From contig JALVWV010000305.1 in the NCBI GenBank assembly GCA_027023145.1, positions 1 to 6,248 of the forward strand: DNA of 6,248 nt, read 5' to 3'. The DNA is from Campylobacteraceae bacterium (GTDB taxonomy: Bacteria > Campylobacterota > Campylobacteria > Campylobacterales > Sulfurovaceae). Position numbers and translations under genes: made by a program. The notes beneath the pieces are model-generated. The model did no database searches. It saw nothing but the letters and a program-made list of their open reading frames with translations, and had not been told where the DNA came from. Positions 1 to 6,097 of this stretch are shown piece by piece (positions within the stretch are counted from its first letter, which is position 1; each line of letters begins with the position of its first letter).

Positions 1-566
1 GCACTGGGGCCGTATCCCATGTATTGCTGGTTCATTTTGGTGGGGTCGAGTCCAAGGGCACCCATGATGGTCTCCCCTGAGACGCGGGTGCCGGAGTTGC
101 GCTTGCCGATGCTGAAGGGTTTGCCGTAGAGGTTTTTCAGATCCATGATGTTGCCGGTTTTGGCATAATCGTTGTAGACGACAAATTGCTCAACATTCTG
201 CCAGAGCATGCTGACCGATCGGAGGTTCTTGCGCGGTTTCCCTTCGTACTTGCCAACCCCCTGCCAGGCCATGGAGCCAAACAGCCCCTGAAGGATCGCG
301 AAGTCCACTTCACCTTTGTCGATCATGTCGACGTTTTCACCGCTGCCTGCACTCGTGACGGCGGAGAAGGTCATGTGGTATTTCTTGGCCAGTTTGAGAC
401 TGGCGATGGTGGCGATGCCCACTCCGACCGGGTAGTAGGTTCCCCCGGTGCTGGCGGTGGCGATGATGTATTTCTGCTCTTTCTTACCGGCGTAGGCACC
501 GGTGACCATCCCGGCTGCGACCAGCGAGGCGAGGGTGAGTTTGCTGAGGAAGTGACGACGTTTCAT
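1..566 (-). CDS. TAXI-family TRAP transporter solute-binding protein (3' end outside window)
   Basis: Periplasmic substrate-binding protein of a tripartite (TRAP) uptake system, TAXI subfamily. 188 codons are visible; the family is usually about 320-330 residues, so the C-terminal 40% lies beyond position 1. The N terminus is a signal peptide: basic start with RRHFLSK at residues 3-9, hydrophobic stretch to about 23, and a likely cleavage after AYA at residue 26. The twin arginine followed by x-F-L-x-K resembles a Tat signal, although Sec export cannot be excluded. The mature part opens with the TAXI hallmark ATASTGGTYYPVG, followed by TSAGSGENVDMIDKGEVDFA and a GKPFSIGKRNSGTR segment, all typical of the fold. 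Start chosen at 566 because AAGGAG sits 6 bases upstream. It lies 122 bases after the response regulator and has its own apparent promoter with a repeat operator. TAXI ligands are mostly uncharacterised (glutamate and other dicarboxylates in known cases), so the substrate is unknown. Confidence 0.9.
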   Translation of the reverse strand, partial: MKRRHFLSKLTLASLVAAGMVTGAYAGKKEQKYIIATASTGGTYYPVGVGIATIASLKLAKKYHMTFSAVTSAGSGENVDMIDKGEVDFAILQGLFGSMAWQGVGKYEGKPRKNLRSVSMLWQNVEQFVVYNDYAKTGNIMDLKNLYGKPFSIGKRNSGTRVSGETIMGALGLDPTKMNQQYMGYGPS

Positions 567-572
567 GGTGTT

Positions 573-578
573 CTCCTT
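573..578 (-). promoter_or_regulatory. Ribosome binding site of the TAXI gene
   Basis: AAGGAG on the minus strand, 6 bases before the ATG ending at 566. It fixes the start of the TAXI binding protein. Confidence 0.8.
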
Positions 579-633
579 TTGAAATATTCCGTGCAATGAT
601 GTTGGCATTGTCAACGGAAGTAATGAACACCCG

Positions 634-639
634 ATTATA
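634..639 (-). promoter_or_regulatory. -10 box (TATAAT) of the TAXI gene promoter
   Basis: A perfect TATAAT reads on the minus strand at 639-634. No good -35 hexamer sits 16-18 bases upstream (the best match at 17 is TACAAC). Instead that zone is filled by three direct repeats. This combination of a strong -10 and a poor -35 covered by repeats is what activator-dependent promoters look like. Transcription would start near 627, giving a leader of about 60 bases. Confidence 0.6.
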
Positions 640-672
640 TATTAAGTTGTGTTAATGTTGTATTAAAGTTGT
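640..672 (-). repeat. Three tandem 11-bp direct repeats, probable response-regulator operator
   Basis: Minus-strand reading gives ACAACTTTAAT (672-662), ACAACATTAAC (661-651) and ACAACTTAATA (650-640), with no bases between them. The ACAAC core is identical in all three and the second half is a TTAA-rich tract. An 11-base period is about one helical turn, the spacing at which OmpR/PhoB-family regulators bind head-to-tail on direct repeats. The array abuts the TATAAT box and covers the -35 position, as in the pho box arrangement. The neighbouring OmpR-type regulator is the likely ligand; this assignment is inference. Confidence 0.7.
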
Positions 673-688
673 TCTTTAGAGGGGCCCT

Positions 689-1369
689 TTACTCGATGAT
701 GTACCCTTTCCCCTTGTACGACTGGACGAAGTCATCGTCTCCAAGTTTGTCCTTGAGGCGTTTCATGATGGCGCGGAAGGTGGAGTCGGGTTTGTCGGTG
801 GTGCCCCAGAGTTCCTGCTTGAACTGATCCATGGTGACGATCTTGCCCCGCAGGCGGATGAGGAGATCGAGCAGGTGGGTCTCCTGCTGAGTAAGTTTGA
901 CGAGGACACCGTCGCGGTAGAGGAGTTTCTCTTCGAGGTTGTAGTGGTAGTGCTCATCGATCCGGCTGTTTTTGACTTTGGCTTCGAGCACCTCTTCTTT
1001 GGCTTTACGGAGCATCTCCATGACGTTGTCGACGTTGAGAGGTTTGAGAAAGTATCCCAATACCTTCAGATCGATGGAGCGGTGGAGTTTCTCTTCATCT
1101 CGGTAGGCGGAGACGATGATGAAGTGCTGCTTGGGATCGAGAGTGTGGATTGCTTCGAGCATGCTCATCCCATCAAGGCCAGGCATTTTCAAATCCGTAA
1201 GGACGAGATCAAACGGGCGACCCTTTTTGAGGTATTTTTTATAGGTAGCAAGTCCCTCTTTCCCGTCTTTGGCAACGACCACCTCTTCGAAAATTGTGTT
1301 GAGGTAAAAGCCAAGAATCTCTCGGGCATCCTCTTCGTCTTCGCACAGCAGTACACGTGTATGGATCAT
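689..1369 (-). CDS. OmpR/PhoB-family response regulator
   Basis: DNA-binding transcription factor of a two-component system, 226 residues, the usual length for the family. The receiver domain (about 4-125) has every key residue: acidic pair E10/D11, phospho-acceptor D59 in TDLKMPGLDG, S87 at the conserved Ser/Thr position, aromatic Y106 and K109 in FLKPL. A charged linker leads to a winged-helix Trans_reg_C domain (about 140-226) with LTQQETHLLDLL, a recognition-helix region around 194-209 (STFRAIMKRLKDKLG) and the terminal wing hairpin KGKGYII. The start at 1369 is supported by AAGGAGG 6 bases upstream. Its ATG overlaps the TGA of the kinase gene (ATGA), so the two are translationally coupled and are a cognate pair. 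It probably activates the TAXI gene just downstream through the 11-bp repeats at 640-672. Confidence 0.95.
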   Translation of the reverse strand: MIHTRVLLCEDEEDAREILGFYLNTIFEEVVVAKDGKEGLATYKKYLKKGRPFDLVLTDLKMPGLDGMSMLEAIHTLDPKQHFIIVSAYRDEEKLHRSIDLKVLGYFLKPLNVDNVMEMLRKAKEEVLEAKVKNSRIDEHYHYNLEEKLLYRDGVLVKLTQQETHLLDLLIRLRGKIVTMDQFKQELWGTTDKPDSTFRAIMKRLKDKLGDDDFVQSYKGKGYIIE

Positions 1370-3516
1370 GACGTTCCTCCTTGGAATGTAATGGTAAAGG
1401 CCACCCCGTCATCTGTGTTGGCGACGACGATTTCACCTTGCATGTTGTTTTCGATGATGGTGCGGGTCATGTAGAGCCCGATGCCAGTGCCTTTGTCTTC
1501 AAATTTGGTGGTAAAGTAAGGCTCGAACATGCGCTCAAGTACCTCGGCTGATGCCGAACCTCCGTTGTTGGAGAGGGTCACCCGATGTGCATCAAAGTGG
1601 ATGCGGATTTCCCCTTCGAGATGGGGTTCTTTCTCTCGACGCAGAAGAATGGCATCTTTTGCATTAGCCAGTATATTCAAAATTGCCTGACGAAATTCAT
1701 TTTTATGCCCCTTGATTGCAAAAGAATTTCCCGATAGTTTCACTTTGATACTGTTTTTGTCCAATTGAGGCTGGATGATCGCGAGGGTTGAGTGGATCGC
1801 CTCCTCAATATCAAAGACGGTTTTCTCACGAGATGGCTGGTAAAAATCCCGAAAGTCATCGATGGTTTCCGACATGAAGTTGATCTGCTTCCATGCACGT
1901 TGGACGTAGCGGTCGAGCATGGCACGGGTGAAGTCAGGGTTGTCGACGTTGTCCCGGATGAAATGGAGGATGAGGGTGATGTTGTTGAGCGGCTGGCGCC
2001 ACTGATGAGCAATGGAACCGATCATTTCTCCCATAGCAGCCAGCTTATTCTGCTGGATGAGGAGTTTCTGTTTTTCCTGGTTTTTGGCGACCTCTTTTTC
2101 GACAAGGCGGGTGAGACGCTCGGAGGTCTCCTTTTGTTCGCTGATATCCATACTCATCATGATGAGGCGGTGGGGATGCCCTGCTTCATCCCAGAAGACT
2201 TTGCCTCGCCCGAGCATCCAAAGATACTCTCCCGACCGGGTACGGAGGCGGTATTCGCAGATCATGTGCCCTTTGTGAGGGCTGATTTTATGCTCTCTGA
2301 GAGTATCGAGTACTCGCTGGGTATCCTCTGGATGCATCAGGGAAAGCCAAGCATCAAATGATTGGATCTCTCCGGGTTTGTAACCAAGAATGTCAAGCCA
2401 CTTCTGGGAGAAAAAGGTTTTGCCCGTTTTGAAATTGGTGTCCCACAGGCCATCGTTGGAGGCGATAACTGCCAGCTCGTAGCGCTCTTTAAGGCGTTGG
2501 AGACGAGCGTGAGCTTGCTTGAGGCGTTTGTTGTACCGCCGGAGAATGTTTCGGATCATGTGGGAGAATGTTCGAGCAAAAAGGAGAAAAAGGGCACCGG
2601 CAGTGATAATAATGGCGATAATACGACGTTTTTTTTCTGCCAGTTCTTGATGGATCTTTTCTATAGAATGGGCGAGTTGATCTCCGTTGTGAGCAATACC
2701 GACAGAGAGGAAGAGGCGTCCAAGCGTCCGAGTATCGCTGGCGGGGTCTATCGTGGGAAGAATTTCCCATTTTCCTCGATGTTGGTGATTGAACGCCCGG
2801 CGCCCGGCGTGGTCGTAGAGCCAGAAGTAGTAGCCCTCTGGAGCCAAAGTGGGATCAGACATACTTTCTGTCAGGGCATGGAGGGTGATACTCCGTAGAT
2901 CATCGACTCGGGAAAATGCTCCAAAATAGAGGGCATTATCCCCGGTGCCAACCCGCTCAAAATAGCTCAGTTGGATGGTTTTGTCGAGATCGTTTTTCCA
3001 CGAGAGGGCAGAGTGTTTACCTTGAGAGAGGATATACATCATGGTGATTTTCAATCGGGTGGGATCTTCATGCCGGTTGTTAAAAATAAGGTGTTCAATC
3101 TTTTCAAGTTGTTTTTGACCGTAAAGGAGGGTGTAATGGGCATCGAAGAGTACCAGATTGACCGGGTCAGCACGCTCCATCTCCTGCAGGAAGGGTCGGA
3201 GATGGGGAAGCGGCTTTTGCACACCCAGTCCCCGATAGATCCCTTCGAGGCGGTGGATGGTGCGTTGGAGTTTCTGCTGCACGAGGGCGCGGTCGGTTGT
3301 GATTTGCTGGCGGACGGCAGCAATGTAATGGTCGAGATGCTGTTGACGGGCGCTCTGCTCCTTTTGCTTGAGGAGGGCGACACGACTCTCAAGGCGGTGG
3401 TCGATCACCAGATGGGCAGTCACAATCGAAAGAAACATCAGCAGGAGGATAAACAGCGGGGGGACGTAGGTGAGAATTCTCTCAATCTCAGCGAGAGTAT
3501 GGACACGTCGATGCAT
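1366..3516 (-). CDS. Membrane-bound PAS-domain sensor histidine kinase
   Basis: Inner-membrane sensor kinase, 716 residues. Order: short cytoplasmic tail; TM1 (about 16-38); extracytoplasmic region of about 255 residues, Cache-like by its GYYFWLYDHAGRR segment (228-240); TM2 (about 298-321); a basic helical linker; PAS_3-type domain (about 345-462, with GLWDTNFKTGK, ILGYKPGE, MHPED and a closing MDISEQK); coiled coil; then the dimerisation helix MGEMIGSIAHQWRQPLN with phospho-acceptor H504. The ATPase domain shows an N box (N614, N618, D621), F box MFEPYFTTK and G2 box GTGIGL. The G1 box is SNNGGS where DNGxG is usual, so the adenine-contacting Asp appears as Asn650. Start chosen at 3516 because AAGGA lies 8 bases upstream; an alternative ATG at 3564 would lie inside the preceding gene and lacks such support. 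It starts 4 bases after the GDYXXLXY stop and overlaps the regulator by 4 bases. The ligand is unknown. Confidence 0.93.
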   Translation of the reverse strand: MHRRVHTLAEIERILTYVPPLFILLLMFLSIVTAHLVIDHRLESRVALLKQKEQSARQQHLDHYIAAVRQQITTDRALVQQKLQRTIHRLEGIYRGLGVQKPLPHLRPFLQEMERADPVNLVLFDAHYTLLYGQKQLEKIEHLIFNNRHEDPTRLKITMMYILSQGKHSALSWKNDLDKTIQLSYFERVGTGDNALYFGAFSRVDDLRSITLHALTESMSDPTLAPEGYYFWLYDHAGRRAFNHQHRGKWEILPTIDPASDTRTLGRLFLSVGIAHNGDQLAHSIEKIHQELAEKKRRIIAIIITAGALFLLFARTFSHMIRNILRRYNKRLKQAHARLQRLKERYELAVIASNDGLWDTNFKTGKTFFSQKWLDILGYKPGEIQSFDAWLSLMHPEDTQRVLDTLREHKISPHKGHMICEYRLRTRSGEYLWMLGRGKVFWDEAGHPHRLIMMSMDISEQKETSERLTRLVEKEVAKNQEKQKLLIQQNKLAAMGEMIGSIAHQWRQPLNNITLILHFIRDNVDNPDFTRAMLDRYVQRAWKQINFMSETIDDFRDFYQPSREKTVFDIEEAIHSTLAIIQPQLDKNSIKVKLSGNSFAIKGHKNEFRQAILNILANAKDAILLRREKEPHLEGEIRIHFDAHRVTLSNNGGSASAEVLERMFEPYFTTKFEDKGTGIGLYMTRTIIENNMQGEIVVANTDDGVAFTITFQGGTS
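1376..1382 (-). promoter_or_regulatory. Strong ribosome binding site of the response regulator, inside the kinase gene
   Basis: AAGGAGG on the minus strand, 6 bases before the ATG at 1369 and within the last codons of the kinase. A near-perfect Shine-Dalgarno here would let the regulator be made in excess of the kinase, as is usual for two-component pairs. Confidence 0.75.
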
Positions 3517-3520
3517 AGAT

Positions 3521-4036
3521 CTATTCCTTGAGGCTGGATGGTTGGAGTGTCCGAAGCTGCGCATCTTTGAGTCCGGTCAGGAGGGGCTCTCCGTCGGCAT
3601 TGACCCGGAAGACTCCGTAGCGAGCTTTGGTATAGTCTTGACCGGTACCCTCCTGGAAGAAGAAAGCATTTGTGGCGATCTTGATGTGTTTGTTTCGCTG
3701 ACGGTAGCGCAGGATGATCTGTCCGGGTTGAAGCATTTGACCGATGAAGGGGGCGACATAGGTGGCGGTGCAGTTGCGCTCGACGTGCAGCAGAATCCGA
3801 CCGTCGGTGTTGTCGGCAAATCCCCTCTCGGCGAGATCCTTTCGGAGGGTGTCGGCCAGTGCAAATCGGAGCCGCATATAGTCCCCCTGCATCAGAGAGC
3901 GGGGGTCGACGGGGGCGAGACGGAGGCAGATGACGGTGCCGTGGGATAGGTGTTGTTCTTTTTGGTAGATGGAAAGGTTGACCAGGATCAGGATAAAGAT
4001 CAGGGCAAGGAAGACCCCTGATTTTTTAGAGAACAT
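3521..4036 (-). CDS. GDYXXLXY-domain membrane-anchored protein
   Basis: Protein of unknown function, 171 residues, typical for the family. One N-terminal hydrophobic helix (about 7-24) anchors it, with the rest probably on the periplasmic side. The family-naming motif appears as GDYMRLRF at residues 51-58 (last position Phe instead of Tyr), preceded by the usual PVDPRSLMQ. Another conserved block lies near the C terminus: ARYGVFRVNADGEPLLTGL. Start at 4036 is backed by AAGGAG 6 bases upstream. The gene overlaps the DUF4401 gene by 11 bases and ends 4 bases before the kinase. This family is regularly found beside DUF2157 and DUF4401 proteins, and the three probably act together in the membrane. 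No biochemical role is established. Confidence 0.88.
   Translation of the reverse strand: MFSKKSGVFLALIFILILVNLSIYQKEQHLSHGTVICLRLAPVDPRSLMQGDYMRLRFALADTLRKDLAERGFADNTDGRILLHVERNCTATYVAPFIGQMLQPGQIILRYRQRNKHIKIATNAFFFQEGTGQDYTKARYGVFRVNADGEPLLTGLKDAQLRTLQPSSLKE
3525..3529 (-). promoter_or_regulatory. Ribosome binding site deciding the kinase start
   Basis: AAGGA on the minus strand, 8 bases before the ATG at 3516 and overlapping the last codons of the GDYXXLXY gene. It favours the 716-residue kinase over a 732-residue form starting at 3564. Confidence 0.65.
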
Positions 4037-5096
4037 CTTTGGCTCCTTCCCGGTGTTTGAGCACCGTGTATACGATCAGCAAAACAGCACCAGCGGCGAT
4101 CAAGAGAGCGGATTTGACCAACAGGGTTGTTTGGAGGGTGTAATAAAACCGCCCCACGATCCAGAGCAGTGCGGCCAGGCTCAACCCCTGCAAAAGCCGG
4201 TTGCCCCGTGCAAATCCGACGATCAGCAGGGTCAACGCTGTTGAGAGACCGTGCATCCAGATCGAGAGGAGCGCCAGAGGGACGAGGGGTGCCAGCAGCA
4301 TGAAAGGGAAGGGGGCAATATCCTGTTTCTCCTTTCGTATAAGGATGGTGATTGTGTAGAGCATGATGATGCTGTTGAAACAAGCCGTTACGCTTGGGTG
4401 GTTGAGCCAAAGGTGGGATCGGGAAGGGGAGTCAAACAAAAAGAGTTCCATCCCAAAATGTGTCCCAGCACTCCACAACAGTGCCAGACTCAGACCGTAT
4501 CCAGTGGCTTGTTTGAGTGCAATGTGATTCGGGAAACGAAATTCATGCAACCAGACCCAAACAGTATAACCGAGTATCATGGGAATGACAACCGTACTGA
4601 TCCCAAGAAGTGCCGCGGCATGGATCAGCATCAGCCCGGCTGCCAGTGCCGCAACAACCCGGTGAAGGTAATGGGGGATACCGACGAGCAGAACCCCTTC
4701 CATCGCCGCCAGTGCCAGCCAGGGGAGGGGGTGGGTAAACGTATGGGGTTTGTCCCATTGAAAAAGAGCGAAACCTATCAACGCCTGTCCTGTCAATGAG
4801 ATTGCAAGTGCACTGTGCTCCAAAAACAACGTTTGTGACGGGTTTCTCAAGCCAAGGTATGCAAGGGCGATCAGCCCGGCGCCGATTGCAAAAAGTGCCG
4901 GGGGTGTATCGAACAGTTGGTGGAACATCGAGCCAAACATCAACAGCAAGAAGATCGAAGCCAGCCAGCCGGAAGAAGCATGGAGTATTTGAACAAACCA
5001 AGGAGTTGACATTGTCGATTCTTTGCTGGGAGGGATATTTTCGGTGGGGAGTCCAGCCTGACGGAGCGTAGTGAGGAGTTGGGTTGCATCAATCAT
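4026..5096 (-). CDS. DUF4401 polytopic membrane protein
   Basis: Integral membrane protein of unknown function, 356 residues. About ten to twelve hydrophobic helices run from residue 41 to 345, for example 42-60, 67-83, 94-112, 126-141, 147-166, 168-184, 196-212, 237-253, 263-280, 284-296, 304-317 and 326-346. The C-terminal stretch GRFYYTLQTTLLVKSALL (315-332) matches the most conserved part of DUF4401, an aromatic-rich turn followed by LxxKS. The N-terminal 35 residues are soluble. Start at 5096 is supported by GGAGG 6 bases upstream. The reading frame overlaps DUF2157 by 8 bases at its start and the GDYXXLXY gene by 11 at its end, so all three are translationally coupled. No catalytic motif is visible. 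Confidence 0.83.
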   Translation of the reverse strand: MIDATQLLTTLRQAGLPTENIPPSKESTMSTPWFVQILHASSGWLASIFLLLMFGSMFHQLFDTPPALFAIGAGLIALAYLGLRNPSQTLFLEHSALAISLTGQALIGFALFQWDKPHTFTHPLPWLALAAMEGVLLVGIPHYLHRVVAALAAGLMLIHAAALLGISTVVIPMILGYTVWVWLHEFRFPNHIALKQATGYGLSLALLWSAGTHFGMELFLFDSPSRSHLWLNHPSVTACFNSIIMLYTITILIRKEKQDIAPFPFMLLAPLVPLALLSIWMHGLSTALTLLIVGFARGNRLLQGLSLAALLWIVGRFYYTLQTTLLVKSALLIAAGAVLLIVYTVLKHREGAKDVL

Positions 5097-6069
5097 CGCC
5101 TTCCTCCCAACTTCGTGCAGTATTGCGCAGCCATGCAGCGGTACCCGAGCCAGCGACGATCAACACCAGCGCCAACATCAGATAGCCTCCCCCTCCATAA
5201 TAAAGGCGCATATCGATCAGCATCCTGCCCAAAAAAGCAACCCCCGTGACAATCACTGAAAGGCAACCGATTGCGAGCAAGAAAAGATCACGAATGTACT
5301 GACGGTAGATCCAGCAGTGAAGGATAATCCAAGCGACCCAGACCATCCCCCACATCTCATATCTATAGTGGGCATCAGCTATGATCGCATCGAGTGCCAG
5401 TCCAGTTGCGGCCGTTCCGGTCAGGGTCGCCACGATACGTACCCCGATTCGCAGTGTGCCCGAAGTTGCTCGTCGGTGGTATTCCCAGATGATCAACACC
5501 AGTGCATTGAAAAGCACCATCGCCAGTGCCGCACCTCGTGCTTCCACAAAAAAGAAAAAATGGAACAGAGTGAAATAGAGGACAATCGCAACATTGACGA
5601 TCCCGACCCACAGAATCCACAGCGGCTCAAATCGCCCCAGCACTCCCCATGGCAGAATCAGCACTCCCCAGGTGGCAAACAGCTGCCACGTATCGGCTCC
5701 AGTCTGATAGGTTTGCCCAAATAGTGCCAGCAGCGCACCGACGAGGATCGCCGCTCCTGTCAGGGAGAATTGGCCGACGCGGGAGTTCAGGTCGTAGCGC
5801 AGCAGCGGGAGGAGCGAGGCGATCAGTGCTCCTTCGACGAGGGCGAATTTCCCGAATTTCCCAAGAGCATCCCAGTTGAATGCAACGAAAAAAACCACCC
5901 CCAGAGCCATGGAGAGGACGCCGAGCCCCAGCAGCAGTCTTTCGATGAAACGGTGCCAGTCGCGTCTTTTGGGAAACACACCAGCTGCCTGCATGGCGGC
6001 TTCCGCATGTTGCGGATCAAGTATCCCCTGATCGATGAGGTGAAGGATGTAGCTGCGGGTGGAAAACAT
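5089..6069 (-). CDS. DUF2157 polytopic membrane protein
   Basis: Integral membrane protein of unknown function, 326 residues from the chosen start. A soluble N-terminal helical segment (about 1-40, with YILHLIDQGILDPQHAEAAM) precedes roughly ten membrane helices (about 43-65, 74-90, 101-119, 131-145, 149-169, 178-195, 207-230, 239-255, 261-283, 293-314). Family signatures are AFNWDALGKFGKF (63-75) and GQTYQTGADTWQLFATWG (118-135), both highly conserved in DUF2157. Start at 6069 is preferred because AAGGAG lies 4 bases upstream and the N terminus then matches the family. The frame stays open further upstream to the window edge, but that extension covers the promoter and resembles no protein. 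First gene of the operon; the next gene overlaps it by 8 bases. Confidence 0.85.
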   Translation of the reverse strand: MFSTRSYILHLIDQGILDPQHAEAAMQAAGVFPKRRDWHRFIERLLLGLGVLSMALGVVFFVAFNWDALGKFGKFALVEGALIASLLPLLRYDLNSRVGQFSLTGAAILVGALLALFGQTYQTGADTWQLFATWGVLILPWGVLGRFEPLWILWVGIVNVAIVLYFTLFHFFFFVEARGAALAMVLFNALVLIIWEYHRRATSGTLRIGVRIVATLTGTAATGLALDAIIADAHYRYEMWGMVWVAWIILHCWIYRQYIRDLFLLAIGCLSVIVTGVAFLGRMLIDMRLYYGGGGYLMLALVLIVAGSGTAAWLRNTARSWEEGDD

Positions 6070-6073
6070 AAGA

Positions 6074-6079
6074 CTCCTT
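6074..6079 (-). promoter_or_regulatory. Ribosome binding site of the DUF2157 gene
   Basis: AAGGAG on the minus strand, 4 bases before the ATG at 6069 (a somewhat short spacing). It decides the start against in-frame upstream codons. Confidence 0.7.
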
Positions 6080-6088
6080 TGGGGGAGT

Positions 6089-6097
6089 ATTATACCA
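6089..6097 (-). promoter_or_regulatory. Extended -10 promoter of the operon
   Basis: TGGTATAAT on the minus strand: a perfect -10 (6094-6089) with an upstream TGn extension. There is no recognisable -35, but a run of seven T lies at 6112-6106, which matches the -10-plus-T-rich style of sigma-70 promoters in Campylobacterota. Transcription would start near 6082, leaving a leader of only about 13 bases that consists mostly of the ribosome binding site. Confidence 0.6.

Noticed and set aside
186..599. 137-codon plus-strand open frame opposite the TAXI gene
   Set aside because: The opposite strand encodes a clear TAXI protein with signal peptide and ribosome binding site, and the plus frame runs through its promoter side without a motif.
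586..614. Second promoter for the TAXI gene using TTGACA (614-609, minus strand)
   Set aside because: At 17-base spacing the -10 would be CGGAAT, a poor match; the TATAAT at 639-634 next to the repeats is far better.
677..690. GGGCCC palindrome just after the regulator stop as a terminator
   Set aside because: The stem is only three base pairs with no loop and no U-run follows, so read-through into the TAXI gene remains possible.
875..1474. 199-codon open frame on the plus strand across the regulator and kinase end
   Set aside because: It is antisense to two genes with complete domain signatures, and its product has no recognisable motif.
3517..3564. Longer kinase start at 3564 (16 extra residues)
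   Set aside because: It would overlap the preceding gene by 44 bases and has no good ribosome binding site, whereas the ATG at 3516 has AAGGA 8 bases upstream.
3470..3949. 159-codon plus-strand open frame opposite the GDYXXLXY gene
   Set aside because: Antisense shadow of a gene with its family motif intact; no ribosome binding site or domain seen.
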